From assembly GCF_029544075.1 (NCBI RefSeq), contig NZ_JAJQJH010000011.1, forward strand, positions 57,467-121,466: a DNA stretch of 64,000 nt. Direction: 5' to 3'. Positions 19,005 to 27,938 of the stretch are shown one piece after another. The stretch's first letter is position 1. Each line of letters opens with the position of its first letter. The position numbers were made by a program, and so were the translations under genes. The notes beneath the pieces are model-generated. The model was given only the letters and a program-made list of their open reading frames with translations. It was not told the DNA's origin and ran no database searches. The stretch is from Chromohalobacter canadensis. Lineage in GTDB: Bacteria > Pseudomonadota > Gammaproteobacteria > Pseudomonadales > Halomonadaceae.

Positions 19005-20171
19005 ATGAACCTTCACGAGTATCAGAGCAAACAGCTGTTTGCCGATTATGGTCTACCGGTGTCCAAGGGTTTCGCCGTGGATACCCCCGAAGAAGCTGCC
19101 GATGCGTGCAAGAAGATTGGCGGTGACAAGTGGGTCGTCAAAGCCCAGGTTCACGCAGGTGGCCGTGGCAAGGCGGGCGGCGTCAAGCTGGTCGAAAGCG
19201 CCGCGGATGCCAAGGCGTTCGCCGAAAAATGGCTGGGCGAGAACCTGGTGACCTTCCAGACCGATGAGAAGGGCCAACCGGTCACCAAGATCCTGGTCGA
19301 AAACTGCACCGATATCGCCAACGAGCTTTATCTGGGCGCCGTCGTCGATCGCGGCACGCGTCGTATCGTTTTCATGGCCTCCACCGAAGGCGGCGTTGAA
19401 ATCGAGAAGGTCGCCGAAGAGACGCCTGAGAAGATTCTTAAGGCCGAAGTCGATCCGCTGGTTGGGGCTCAGCCGTACCAGGCGCGTGAACTGGCTTTCT
19501 CTTTGGGCCTGGAGGGCGCACAGATCAAGCAGTTCACCAAGATCTTCTTGGGCCTGGCCAAGCTTTTCGAGGAAAAAGACCTCGCGCTGCTCGAAATCAA
19601 TCCGCTGGTGATCAACGACAGCGGCGACCTGCACTGCTTGGACGCCAAGATCGGCCTCGATGGCAATGCGCTGTATCGTCATCCCGATTTGCAAGCCATG
19701 CGTGACCCGTCTCAAGAAGACGAGCGTGAGGCGCACGCTCAGGCGTGGGAGCTCAACTACGTCGCTCTGGAAGGTAACATTGGCTGCATGGTCAATGGCG
19801 CCGGTCTGGCCATGGGCACCATGGACATCATCAAGCTCAATGGCGGGCAACCTGCCAACTTCCTGGATGTTGGCGGCGGTGCCACCGAAGAGCGTGTGGG
19901 CGAAGCCTTCAAGATCATCCTCTCCGACGATTCCGTGAAGGCCGTTCTGGTCAACATCTTCGGCGGCATCGTGCGTTGCGACATGATCGCCGAAGGCATC
20001 ATCGGTGCCGTCGAGCAGGTCGGTGTCAACGTGCCGGTCGTGGTGCGTCTCGAAGGCAACAACGCCGAGCTGGGTGCCGAGAAATTGGCCTCCAGCGGAC
20101 TGAACATCATCGCTGCTACCAGCTTGACCGACGCGGCCCAGCAGGTCGTCAAAGCAGCGGAGGGCAAGTAA
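19005..20171 (+). CDS. sucC: succinyl-CoA synthetase beta subunit
   Basis: A 388-residue ATP-grasp subunit of succinyl-CoA synthetase, the step that makes ATP or GTP from succinyl-CoA. The N-terminus [19 protein letters not shown], the nucleotide region [19 protein letters not shown] and the C-terminal phosphohistidine-docking helix region ([11 protein letters not shown]) match the E. coli enzyme and its length. Its stop overlaps the start of sucD as TAATG, which ensures equal synthesis of the two subunits. Confidence 0.97.
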   Translation: MNLHEYQSKQLFADYGLPVSKGFAVDTPEEAADACKKIGGDKWVVKAQVHAGGRGKAGGVKLVESAADAKAFAEKWLGENLVTFQTDEKGQPVTKILVENCTDIANELYLGAVVDRGTRRIVFMASTEGGVEIEKVAEETPEKILKAEVDPLVGAQPYQARELAFSLGLEGAQIKQFTKIFLGLAKLFEEKDLALLEINPLVINDSGDLHCLDAKIGLDGNALYRHPDLQAMRDPSQEDEREAHAQAWELNYVALEGNIGCMVNGAGLAMGTMDIIKLNGGQPANFLDVGGGATEERVGEAFKIILSDDSVKAVLVNIFGGIVRCDMIAEGIIGAVEQVGVNVPVVVRLEGNNAELGAEKLASSGLNIIAATSLTDAAQQVVKAAEGK

Positions 20172-21043
20172 TGAGTATCCTGATCGACAAAAGCACCAAG
20201 GTCATCTGCCAAGGCTTCACCGGTGGCCAGGGGACCTTCCACTCCGAGCAGGCGATTGCCTACGGCACTCAGATGGTGGGTGGCGTGACGCCGGGCAAGG
20301 GCGGCCAGACGCACCTCGGTCTGCCGGTGTTCAACACCGTCAAGGAAGCCGTCGACACGACTGGCGCCGAAGCTTCCGTGATCTATGTGCCCGCACCGTT
20401 CTGCAAGGATTCCATCCTTGAGGCCGCCAATGCTGGCATCAAACTGATCGTGTGCATCACAGAGGGTATTCCGACTCTCGACATGCTCGACGTCAAGGTC
20501 AAGTGCGACGAGCTGGGCGTACAACTGATTGGCCCGAACTGCCCGGGCGTAATCACGCCGGGCGAGACCAAGATCGGGATTATGCCAGGGCATATTCACA
20601 AACCCGGTAAGGTCGGCATCGTCTCGCGCTCTGGCACCTTGACCTATGAAGCGGTCAAGCAGACCACCGATCATGGCTTCGGCCAGTCCACTTGCGTGGG
20701 CATCGGTGGCGACCCGATTCCGGGTTCTACCTTCATCGACATCCTCGAGAAGTTCGAGCAGGACCCGCAGACCGAAGCGATCGTGATGATCGGTGAGATC
20801 GGTGGTACTGCTGAGGAAGAAGCCGCGGCGTATATCAAGGAGCACGTCTCCAAGCCGGTGGTCTCCTATATCGCGGGCGTGACGGCGCCTCCAGGTAAGC
20901 GCATGGGCCATGCCGGCGCCATCATCGCGGGAGGCAAGGGCACGGCGGACGAGAAGTTCGCGGCGCTTGAATCCGCGGGCGTCAAGACCGTGCGTTCGCT
21001 CGCCGAGATCGGCGATGCGCTGAAGGAAGCGACTGGCTGGTAA
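20171..21043 (+). CDS. sucD: succinyl-CoA synthetase alpha subunit
   Basis: A 290-residue CoA-binding subunit. It starts at the ATG at 20171 overlapping the sucC stop. The CoA-binding N-terminus reads [20 protein letters not shown]; the phosphorylated active-site His is in [14 protein letters not shown]. It closes the sdh-suc block and is followed by a 14-bp hairpin. Confidence 0.97.
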   Translation: MSILIDKSTKVICQGFTGGQGTFHSEQAIAYGTQMVGGVTPGKGGQTHLGLPVFNTVKEAVDTTGAEASVIYVPAPFCKDSILEAANAGIKLIVCITEGIPTLDMLDVKVKCDELGVQLIGPNCPGVITPGETKIGIMPGHIHKPGKVGIVSRSGTLTYEAVKQTTDHGFGQSTCVGIGGDPIPGSTFIDILEKFEQDPQTEAIVMIGEIGGTAEEEAAAYIKEHVSKPVVSYIAGVTAPPGKRMGHAGAIIAGGKGTADEKFAALESAGVKTVRSLAEIGDALKEATGW

Positions 21044-21090
21044 GTTGCCTCCCTCTCTAGCGGTCCATGGGCCGCTGGGCAGCGAGCATG

Positions 21091-21121
21091 ACGAAGGGCA
21101 TCCCCATGGGATGCCCTTCGT
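21091..21121. terminator. long hairpin after sucD
   Basis: A perfect 14-bp stem ACGAAGGGCATCCC / GGGATGCCCTTCGT with loop CAT, between the convergent sucD and the leftward gene ending at 21184. No T run on either strand. Confidence 0.7.
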
Positions 21122-21183
21122 CGTTAGAGGTGCTACACGAACATGGCCTGCGTTCGCCGCCTTGCGTAAAAATGCGCGCGTGA

Positions 21184-22176
21184 TTACCGACGACGGGCCA
21201 GCAACTTGGCGAAGGCTCGACCTGCCATTGCCAAGAAGACCGGCGCGCCGGCGATGAGGTAGAAATAGTAGGTCACGAAGCGCCAGATGAGAACGGCAGC
21301 AGCGGCGCTTTGCTTGCCGATCAAGGGCGCTAGCAAGGCGGTGGAGGTCAGCTCGGCGCCGCCTGCGCCGCCGGGCAGAAAACTCAATTGGCCCGCTGCC
21401 ATGGAGAGCATCTGTACCAGAAAGGTCCAGGCCCAGTCGATGTGCGCACCCAGCCCCTTCACTGCCAGATACAGGATGCTGTAACGCAGCATCCAGTGGG
21501 CACAGCACAGAGCGAAGACCGACAACAAGGTTAGACGAGGCAGGCGCAGCGTCTCGATCAAGGCATTACGGAAATGCAGTAAGCGGCGGGCGAATCCGAA
21601 GCGTGCCTTGCGACGCACCTTGAGACGTTCGAGCCAACCGCCGGTTATCTGCAGTACGCGCGTGTAATGGCTTATGACCAACCACAGCAGGATGAAGCCG
21701 CACACCAGCAACAACGACGGCAGACCCACCAGCCAGCCGAGGTTGAGATCGATGGCCTCGATGACGACATAGAGCGCGACGCCGATCAATGCGGAAAGAA
21801 AGAAGAGCAGGTCGGTCAACTGGTCGACGGCAAAGATCGCCGAGGCTTGCACGGGACGAACCCCGCGCCGGGCCAACAAGCCTAGGAGCGTCAGCAAGCC
21901 CCCGGTACCGCCGGGTGTGGCGCAGATGGCAAACTCGGTGGACATCACGATGCCTACCGCGCGTGTCTGGCCGAGACGTCCGGCGCGCCCCGCCAGCAGC
22001 AGGCGAAGCCGCAAGGCATTGATGTTCCAGCAGATAACGATCAACAGCAGCATCAATACCAGTTGTTGTAAGGGGAATGCGGCGAGCTCGCCGAAAAGCG
22101 CGCGCCCACCGAACAACAGTGGGATGCTGATAGCCGCCACCAACCCGATAACCAGCAATATCACCAGGCGCTTCAT
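21184..22176 (-). CDS. flippase-like membrane protein (LPG synthase TM family, UPF0104)
   Basis: A 330-residue integral membrane protein with about 8 hydrophobic segments, of the UPF0104 / lysylphosphatidylglycerol-synthase transmembrane family, whose members are thought to move lipids or lipid-linked sugars. It has the family pattern FAICATPGGTGGLLTLLGLL near the middle and a PGGAGGAELTSTALLAPLIG loop toward the C-terminus. No synthase domain is attached. The ATG at 22176 overlaps the stop of the upstream deacetylase gene (ATGA), so it is the third gene of a coupled operon with a glycosyltransferase. A role in exporting a lipid-linked glycan is inferred from that setting. Confidence 0.8.
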   Translation of the reverse strand: MKRLVILLVIGLVAAISIPLLFGGRALFGELAAFPLQQLVLMLLLIVICWNINALRLRLLLAGRAGRLGQTRAVGIVMSTEFAICATPGGTGGLLTLLGLLARRGVRPVQASAIFAVDQLTDLLFFLSALIGVALYVVIEAIDLNLGWLVGLPSLLLVCGFILLWLVISHYTRVLQITGGWLERLKVRRKARFGFARRLLHFRNALIETLRLPRLTLLSVFALCCAHWMLRYSILYLAVKGLGAHIDWAWTFLVQMLSMAAGQLSFLPGGAGGAELTSTALLAPLIGKQSAAAAVLIWRFVTYYFYLIAGAPVFLAMAGRAFAKLLARRR

Positions 22177-22949
22177 GCGGCGTGCTGCTCCCTCCGACGT
22201 TGCCCCGTCACCCAATCGTATTTGGTGATGGGGCGACGTCCTTCGTGGATCAGGCGCTCCAGGACAGCGAGCCAGTAGGCCTGAACGCGAGCATGACGCA
22301 TGTCGACGGGGTGTAGTCCCAGGCGCAGCAGCGGTGCCTGGCGGCTACGCCAGCGCTGTGTTTCGCTGGCCAGTCGTGACAAACCACGACGCCAGGCGCT
22401 ACGGGCACTCCAGACCAGCCCTGGCGCCTCGAGGCGCGTGAAGTTGGGCAGCATATACAGATGTTGCGGGTCGCTGGTGTAGCAGAAGTCGCGCTGGGCC
22501 AGCGCGCGTCGCGCCCCTTGGCTCATCAGCCAGGCCGGTGCCACGAATCCGGTGAGTGGCCAGCCCTGTGATCGAAAGAGCTCTATGCCCTTGTCCAGCC
22601 GCTGTGCTGCCTCGTTTTCGTCGAGGGCGTAGAACTCGCCTTCCCAGGTATAAAAACGCCGCATGAACCAGTCGCGAGGCGTGCGCGGTGAGGGCGCGTC
22701 GTCGCAATGGTAATAGCCGTGCAATGCCAGTTCATCGCCCATGGCTCGACGGCGTTGCAAGTTCTCGAGGAAAGCGCCATCGCGGCGACAATCACCGCGA
22801 TGATGAAAATCGGGCACCACCAGCCAGGTGATAGGAATCGGACCATGTCGACGTGCCAGGGCGTCGACCTTGGCCACGAAGTCGATGTAGTCGGGCCAGG
22901 TCTCCGGCGCGATATCGTGGAGGACGAGGGAAAGGTGGCGATCAGCCAT
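22173..22949 (-). CDS. DUF2334 polysaccharide deacetylase-like protein
   Basis: A 258-residue protein with the start of the NodB-like fold (LSLVLHDIAPETWPDYIDFV; the Asp of HD is the usual metal ligand) and a second metal motif region around PDFHHRGDCRRD and LALHGYYHCDD. This matches DUF2334 proteins, which are presumed carbohydrate deacetylases. It overlaps the GT4 gene upstream (8 bp) and the flippase-like gene downstream (4 bp), so all three are translated together. The substrate is unknown; a glycan built by the neighbouring glycosyltransferase is the natural guess. Confidence 0.82.
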   Translation of the reverse strand: MADRHLSLVLHDIAPETWPDYIDFVAKVDALARRHGPIPITWLVVPDFHHRGDCRRDGAFLENLQRRRAMGDELALHGYYHCDDAPSPRTPRDWFMRRFYTWEGEFYALDENEAAQRLDKGIELFRSQGWPLTGFVAPAWLMSQGARRALAQRDFCYTSDPQHLYMLPNFTRLEAPGLVWSARSAWRRGLSRLASETQRWRSRQAPLLRLGLHPVDMRHARVQAYWLAVLERLIHEGRRPITKYDWVTGQRRREQHAA

Positions 22950-24060
22950 GCTGAAGACTCTCCGTGTTGACGCGTTGTCCGGTCAATTCACGATAATGAT
23001 GCATCAGACTGGAGACCACGATATCCCAGTCGTGGTGGCGTTCGACATGCAGGCGGGCATGCCGCCCTTGTTCCTCGGGCGCATTGGCGCTGAGTTCGCG
23101 CACGGCGCGCGCCATGTCGTCCGCCGAGTGAGGTTCACATAGCAGTCCGCAGCCTAGGGGTACGTTCTCGGCCAGAGCACCTGCGCGTGCCGCGACGACC
23201 GGAATGCCACTTGCCATGGCTTCCAGGGCGACCAAGCCGAACGTCTCCTGAGTACCGGCATGCAGCAGCATGTCGCTGCTGGCCAGCCACTCGGCGACAT
23301 CGACGGTGGCCGTGTAGCGGCCGATGACGCTGACGTTGTCGGGAACGCGTTGCGGCATCTGCGGCCCGATCAACAGAAGGTGATAACCCTTGCCAAGGCG
23401 TCGCGCCGTTTCCAACAGGACCGGCAGGTTCTTCTCGCGGGAGCCGCGTCCCACGAAGATCAGCAGGCGCGTATTGTCGTCGAGTCCCAAACTCTGGCGG
23501 TAGGAATCTTGGCGGCGCTGGGGCGAGAAGGTTTTCAAGTCGACCCCTAGCGGCTGCAGGGCGACATTGTCGAGGCCGAGGCCATGCAATTTATCGGCGA
23601 TGACGCGGCTAGGTGCGAGGACACGGCTGCAATGCCGATAGAGGTTTTCGACATAGCGCTCAAGGGCCATGCGTGTCCAATTCCCGAGACGGTTGCCGAT
23701 CAGGCTAGGAAGGTCGGAATGGTAAAATCCGACCACGGGCACGTCCAAGGTCCGGCCGGCATCAAGCGCGGCCCAGGCGGTAACATAAGGGTCGCCGGCT
23801 TCGATGAGATCCGGCGCCATCTGGATCAATTCGCGTCGCCAGCCCTCTCGTTTCAGCGGAAAGCGATAACCTTGGCTGAAAGGTAGCGGTGGCGCAGGGA
23901 TTTCATGAATGGATTCACTGACCGCATGGTGGGCGCCGGGAATCAGTAGGCTGGACGTCACGCCAGGCAGTATCGCCAAACGGTTGCGTTTGGCCTCGAG
24001 ATAGGTACGCACTCCACCGCTGGCAGGGGCGTAGAACATCGTGATATCGGTGATATGCAA
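22942..24060 (-). CDS. GT4-family glycosyltransferase
   Basis: A 372-residue GT-B fold retaining glycosyltransferase. The C-terminal nucleotide-sugar domain shows LLIFVGRGSREKNLPVLLE and the E-x7-E motif in ETFGLVALEAMASGIPVVAA; the N-terminal acceptor domain has DITMFYAPASGGVRTYLEAK. Members of this group include mannosyl- and glucosyltransferases acting on lipids (PimB/MgtA-like). There is no signal peptide; it should act at the inner face of the membrane. It is the first gene of the operon, so it sets the likely pathway for the following deacetylase and flippase-like protein. Donor and acceptor cannot be read from the sequence. Confidence 0.88.
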   Translation of the reverse strand: MHITDITMFYAPASGGVRTYLEAKRNRLAILPGVTSSLLIPGAHHAVSESIHEIPAPPLPFSQGYRFPLKREGWRRELIQMAPDLIEAGDPYVTAWAALDAGRTLDVPVVGFYHSDLPSLIGNRLGNWTRMALERYVENLYRHCSRVLAPSRVIADKLHGLGLDNVALQPLGVDLKTFSPQRRQDSYRQSLGLDDNTRLLIFVGRGSREKNLPVLLETARRLGKGYHLLLIGPQMPQRVPDNVSVIGRYTATVDVAEWLASSDMLLHAGTQETFGLVALEAMASGIPVVAARAGALAENVPLGCGLLCEPHSADDMARAVRELSANAPEEQGRHARLHVERHHDWDIVVSSLMHHYRELTGQRVNTESLQHG

Positions 24061-24172
24061 AGCGTGACTCCTTGAAACCTTCCCGGTTGGTTACGGAGTG
24101 TGACCGCTCGGTCCTGTAGGGCTTGTCGTAGGAGTGTCACCGCGCTGTCATGAGATTACGCTGGCACATGCC

Positions 24173-24206
24173 ATGCCTTGCGTCCACTTCTTGAGACGCA
24201 AGGCAT
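24173..24206. terminator. hairpin downstream of rnb
   Basis: ATGCCTTGCGTC / GACGCAAGGCAT, a perfect 12-bp stem with a 10-nt loop, 9 bp after the rnb stop. There is no T run. The sequence 24061-24172 holds nothing else I can identify. Confidence 0.6.
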
Positions 24207-24214
24207 AGCGAGCT

Positions 24215-26155
24215 TCAGACGGCGGGACGCGCGACCAATGAGCGTGTCGCCTCGACAGCCTCGGCCAGTGCGACCTGAACGCTGTCGCCGAGCTTGTAGC
24301 GCGGCTGGCCCTCGATCTGGATACGGCCTTCCTTGTCGTCGATGGCGACCTTGTCGCGTTCACTGTGCATGAAGGGCGCCGGGATGAACGCCGTGGCGCC
24401 ATTGGCGGAGAGCCGCACCCGCATGCCGCCACGGTTGATGGCGATGATCTCGGCGTCGAAGACTTCGCCATTTTCGGCGGAGGGGCCGAGATAGCGAACA
24501 TAGAGCCAATCCTTGACGTCACGTTCCGCCATACGATTCAGACGCCGACGCTCGGTGAGCTGCTCGGTCAATGTCTGACTGGCCTCGGCGGGTGCGTCCT
24601 CACCTTTGAGTACGCGCTTGATCAAGCGGTGATTGACCATGTCGCCATACTTGCGGATGGGCGATGTCCAGGTAGCGTATGCCGGCAGTCCCAACCCAAA
24701 GTGCGGGCCAGGCTGGGCGGACATGTTGGTATAGCCTTGGAAACGGCGCAGACGTGCGTCGAGCCAGGCATCCTCACGTGCTTCCAGGGCGCGGCGCAGC
24801 TCGCGATAGCGCGAAAGCTCCAGCAACTGTTCGCGTTCCACGCTGATGTCCTGGGCGGCCAGGAACTCGATCGCCTGATCGGCCTTCTCGGGCTCGAACG
24901 CCTGGTGCACGTTGAAGATGCCATGGCCCACGCGCGAGGCCAGTAGGTCGGCGCAGCAGGCGTTGGCCGCGATCATCGACTCCTCGATCATGCGCTGAGC
25001 GGTGCGACGTTCCTCGATACGGACCGCCAACACGTTGCCCGCGTCATCGACGTCGAAGGCATAATCGGGGCGATCCTTGAACACCAGCGTGTGTTCCTCG
25101 CGCCAGGCGTTGCGGGCCTCGGTCATCGTGGCCAAGGCCTTGAGCTGCGTGGCCATGGTCTCGTCGTCGGGAGCCCAATCGCCTTGGCCTTCCAGCCAGT
25201 CGGAAATCTGGTCATACACCAGACGGGCATGCGAACGGACATTGGCGGCGAAGAAGCGATAGTCGCCGAGGGTGCCGTCGCGCTGGATATCCAATGTGCA
25301 AACCAGGGTCGGGCGATCCTCGCCTTCCTTCAGCGAGCACAGCTCATTGGCAAGCGTTTCCGGCAGCATGGTGACGTTCTGGCCGGGTAGATACACCGTG
25401 AAGGCCCGTGTTTGCGCTTCCAGGTCGACCGGGTCGCCCTCGCGGACATAGGCAGTGGGGTCGGCGATCGCCACGCTGAGACGCCAGCCATCTTCGTGTG
25501 TCTCGATATGCAGCGCGTCATCCATATCGCGTGTCTTTTCACCGTCGATGGTGAAAAAGGGTGCCGCGGTCCAGTCCTCGCGCTCGAGACCTTCATCGTG
25601 CAGCGGCCATTGCTCGCCGAATTGCGGCGATGCCTGTTCCAACGCATGGCGTGCCAGAGTCACGCGCCATGGCACGGCAGGGTTATCGGCCTTGACGACG
25701 AGCTCGTCGACCTGAGCGAAGAACCCGCGGTCGTCAGGCTTGAGCGGATGACGCACCAAGTGTGCTACGACCCAGTCGCCGTCGCCGAGCGTACTTTCGT
25801 CGAGCGAATTCTTTAAGCGTGCGCGCAACTGGTTGTTGATCAAAGGATGATCGGGAACGACGCTCAGGCGCCCATCGCGCTTGACCAGTCGCGCCACGAA
25901 ACGGTCGAGCCCCGCTTCGAGGAGCGTATCGGGCTCGGCGGAGGTCTTGTCTCCCTCCTGCTTGATCAGCGCATCGACGCGGTCGCCATGCAGTACCTGC
26001 TTCATGGCGGGCGGTGGAACGAAATAGGAAGTACCGTCCTCGGCTTCGAGAAAGCCGAAACCGCGATCGGTGGCCTTGATCACCCCTTGAACACGCGGGG
26101 TGGTTTCACGAATCTGTTGCTTGAGCTGTGCAAGCGCGGAGTTGTTCTGCAGCAT
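24215..26155 (-). CDS. rnb: exoribonuclease II
   Basis: A 646-residue 3'-5' exoribonuclease that degrades single-stranded RNA. Its length and N-terminus (LAQLKQQIRETTPRVQG) match E. coli RNase II (644). Order of parts: cold-shock domain (about 20-80), RNB catalytic domain with the acidic metal-binding cluster in DGEKTRDMDDALHIE, and a C-terminal S1 domain (from about 560). It is a monocistronic leftward gene with a promoter at 26189-26217. RNase R is excluded by the shorter length and lack of the basic tail. Confidence 0.96.
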   Translation of the reverse strand: MLQNNSALAQLKQQIRETTPRVQGVIKATDRGFGFLEAEDGTSYFVPPPAMKQVLHGDRVDALIKQEGDKTSAEPDTLLEAGLDRFVARLVKRDGRLSVVPDHPLINNQLRARLKNSLDESTLGDGDWVVAHLVRHPLKPDDRGFFAQVDELVVKADNPAVPWRVTLARHALEQASPQFGEQWPLHDEGLEREDWTAAPFFTIDGEKTRDMDDALHIETHEDGWRLSVAIADPTAYVREGDPVDLEAQTRAFTVYLPGQNVTMLPETLANELCSLKEGEDRPTLVCTLDIQRDGTLGDYRFFAANVRSHARLVYDQISDWLEGQGDWAPDDETMATQLKALATMTEARNAWREEHTLVFKDRPDYAFDVDDAGNVLAVRIEERRTAQRMIEESMIAANACCADLLASRVGHGIFNVHQAFEPEKADQAIEFLAAQDISVEREQLLELSRYRELRRALEAREDAWLDARLRRFQGYTNMSAQPGPHFGLGLPAYATWTSPIRKYGDMVNHRLIKRVLKGEDAPAEASQTLTEQLTERRRLNRMAERDVKDWLYVRYLGPSAENGEVFDAEIIAINRGGMRVRLSANGATAFIPAPFMHSERDKVAIDDKEGRIQIEGQPRYKLGDSVQVALAEAVEATRSLVARPAV

Positions 26156-26188
26156 CGAGACACATTCGGTTGGGGGGAGTAGGTCGAT

Positions 26189-26217
26189 ACTATACGGGTT
26201 CGTGTATTCCCCGCCAA
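26189..26217 (-). promoter_or_regulatory. likely promoter of rnb
   Basis: On the minus strand TTGGCG (26217-26212), a 17-bp spacer and TATAGT (26194-26189), 34 bp before the rnb start. The -35 element lies inside the hairpin at 26207-26235. Confidence 0.55.
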
Positions 26218-26235
26218 CCGACGGCTGGCGGGGAA
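26207..26235. terminator. hairpin between the SDR gene and rnb
   Basis: TTCCCCGCCA / TGGCGGGGAA, a 10-bp stem with a 9-nt loop, 38 bp past the stop of the SDR gene. It probably ends SDR transcription while overlapping the rnb promoter. Confidence 0.6.
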
Positions 26236-26272
26236 AGGCGGGGATACACGTGATGTCCCGCCGAGCGCTGGA

Positions 26273-26902
26273 TCAGCGCAGCGCCTCATCAATCGCCGTA
26301 TTGCCATCGAGCAGGGAAAACTCACGTTGGCGCAGTTCGCGATTGCGCACTACCTCGAGCAACGCATGCGCGACATTGGCGCGTGAAATGCGATTGTCAT
26401 CGGCGTTGGCGACATCGGTCGTGACACGTTGCGTCGCGGCCTCGTCGGTCAATCGGCCCGGCTTGAGGATCACGTAAGGCACCCTCGATGCACGCAGATG
26501 GGCATCGGCGGCATGCTTGGCGGCCATGTAAGGGCGTAGCTTGGCCGGTGCCTCAAGCACTTGATCGGCGCGCATCGCGCTGACCATGAGGAAACGCCCG
26601 ATACCCAGTGACGCGGCCAGATCGATCGCGCTTAGCGCACCATATAGGTCGATCATCAACGTCTTGTCGGGGCCGGTATGCGGGCCCGAGCCCGCCGCGA
26701 AAACCACCTGATCGCAGCCATAAAATGCTTTGCGGAAGTCACCTTCCAGATCGGCGAGAACCGTTTCGATACCTCGCTCTTGGAACCACGCCTGCTGCGA
26801 CGTATCGCGAATCATCGCGCGAATCGGCACGTCGGCCTCATGCGCGAGTTCACAAAATTGGCGGCCGATCTGGCCGTTGGCACCGATTACTAGCGTCTTC
26901 AT
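26273..26902 (-). CDS. NAD(P)-binding SDR-like protein
   Basis: A 209-residue atypical short-chain dehydrogenase/epimerase-like protein. The Rossmann motif GANGQIGRQFCELA is at the N-terminus, and a MVSAMRAD segment and YMAAKHAAD (Tyr-x3-Lys position) follow near residues 95-125. It resembles the NmrA/YwnB-type flavin reductase or NAD(P)-sensing group. It is monocistronic and leftward. The substrate is unknown. Confidence 0.82.
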   Translation of the reverse strand: MKTLVIGANGQIGRQFCELAHEADVPIRAMIRDTSQQAWFQERGIETVLADLEGDFRKAFYGCDQVVFAAGSGPHTGPDKTLMIDLYGALSAIDLAASLGIGRFLMVSAMRADQVLEAPAKLRPYMAAKHAADAHLRASRVPYVILKPGRLTDEAATQRVTTDVANADDNRISRANVAHALLEVVRNRELRQREFSLLDGNTAIDEALR

Positions 26903-26989
26903 GGGGCTCTCCTCAGTGTTGTCGATGACTATTGCATGCGGTTCTCGGCGCCGGTAATCAAGTCCGAAAGGCGCTTGTGTCTACCCGCT

Positions 26990-27062
26990 GCGCTCCTCAC
27001 TCCTTTCTTCCTTAACGCCTTCTCTTCTTCCTTCTTTTTTCTCTTGCCTCTTCACATGGCTT
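26990..27062. repeat. pyrimidine-rich intergenic tract
   Basis: A nearly pure C/T stretch (TTCTTCC-like units) in the 250-bp gap before the amino-sugar operon. It resembles the microsatellite at 7002-7026 but is degenerate. Confidence 0.45.
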
Positions 27063-27066
27063 TATA

Positions 27067-27120
27067 GATACCACTACAAGACCAATTGGTATTTGACTGG
27101 TATTAAGGAGGCTCTATATT
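27067..27120 (+). promoter_or_regulatory. promoter and GntR-type operators of the nag operon
   Basis: TTGACT (27093-27098), a 16-bp spacer and TATATT (27115-27120) form a sigma-70-like promoter. It is surrounded by TGGTAT/ATACCA elements: ATACCA at 27067-27072, the palindrome ACCAATTGGT at 27081-27090 running into TGGTAT, and TGGTAT at 27098-27103. TGGT/ACCA half-sites are typical of NagR/YvoA-type regulators, so the product of the first gene probably represses this operon. Confidence 0.68.
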
Positions 27121-27153
27121 GGTTATTAAGAACCGATATGAGAGAGCGTCTTC

Positions 27154-27894
27154 ATGGACCCACGTTTTGTCGAGATGACGCTGGATCCCGATCTGGCGAC
27201 GCCGCTTTATCATCAGTTGGCGCGGCAGTTGGGTGATGCCATCGAGGCGGGAGCCTGGCAGGCCGGCGAGGCTTTACCCTCAGAGCGCGCATTGGCTGAA
27301 ACGCTCGAGGTTTCGCGCATTACCGCGCGCAAGGCGTTGGAACGACTCGCCGAGCAGGGCCTGATTCGGCGTACGCACGGTTCGGGTACGTTCATTGCGC
27401 CACGCTTCAATCAGCCATTGACGCGTCTGACGAGTTTTTCTGAGTTGTTGACGCAGCGTGGCTTCACGCCCCGTTCGCGTTGGCTGTCTCGTCAATTGGG
27501 CATGCCGAGTACCGAAGAGGCCTTGCGCCTCGGGCTGCGAGGCGGCACTCAGGTGGCGCGTCTCAAGCGTCTGCGCCTAGCCGACGACGTGGTGATGGCG
27601 GTCGAGGAAAGCTGCCTGCCCGAATCGATACTGCCTGAGCCGGAAGACGTCGGACAGTCGCTTTACGCGACGCTGGAAGCGCGCGGCAAGACGGTGGAAC
27701 GCGCTCTGCAACACCTGACTGCCGTCAATGCCGACGCCGAACTGGCCGCTTTGGCCGAAGTGCCCAAAGGGGAGGCGTTGCTCAAGGTCACTCGACTCGG
27801 CTACCTCGCCGACGGCACCCCGGCGGAGCTGACCATCACGTACTGCCGCACTGACTACTACGACTTCATGGTCGAGCTTCAGCGGGCTCGATAA
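27154..27894 (+). CDS. nagR: GntR/HutC-family regulator of amino-sugar genes
   Basis: A 246-residue protein with an N-terminal winged helix (TPLYHQLARQLGDAIEAG to HGSGTFIAPR, residues 16-85) and a C-terminal UTRA effector domain (about 100-240). This is the NagR/NagQ/YvoA layout, where glucosamine-6-P or GlcNAc-6-P releases DNA. It is the first gene of the cluster and has TGGTAT/ACCA repeats at its own promoter, suggesting an autoregulated operon. The gene symbol is assigned by position. Confidence 0.88.
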   Translation: MDPRFVEMTLDPDLATPLYHQLARQLGDAIEAGAWQAGEALPSERALAETLEVSRITARKALERLAEQGLIRRTHGSGTFIAPRFNQPLTRLTSFSELLTQRGFTPRSRWLSRQLGMPSTEEALRLGLRGGTQVARLKRLRLADDVVMAVEESCLPESILPEPEDVGQSLYATLEARGKTVERALQHLTAVNADAELAALAEVPKGEALLKVTRLGYLADGTPAELTITYCRTDYYDFMVELQRAR

Positions 27895-27938
27895 CCAACG
27901 CGAACGCGCGTCTGTGGGCGCGTTAAAAAGGTAGGCCA

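Noticed and set aside
19757..21508. A 583-codon open frame on the minus strand
   Set aside because: It is antisense to sucC and sucD, which are certain. Long shadow frames are expected in GC-rich coding DNA.
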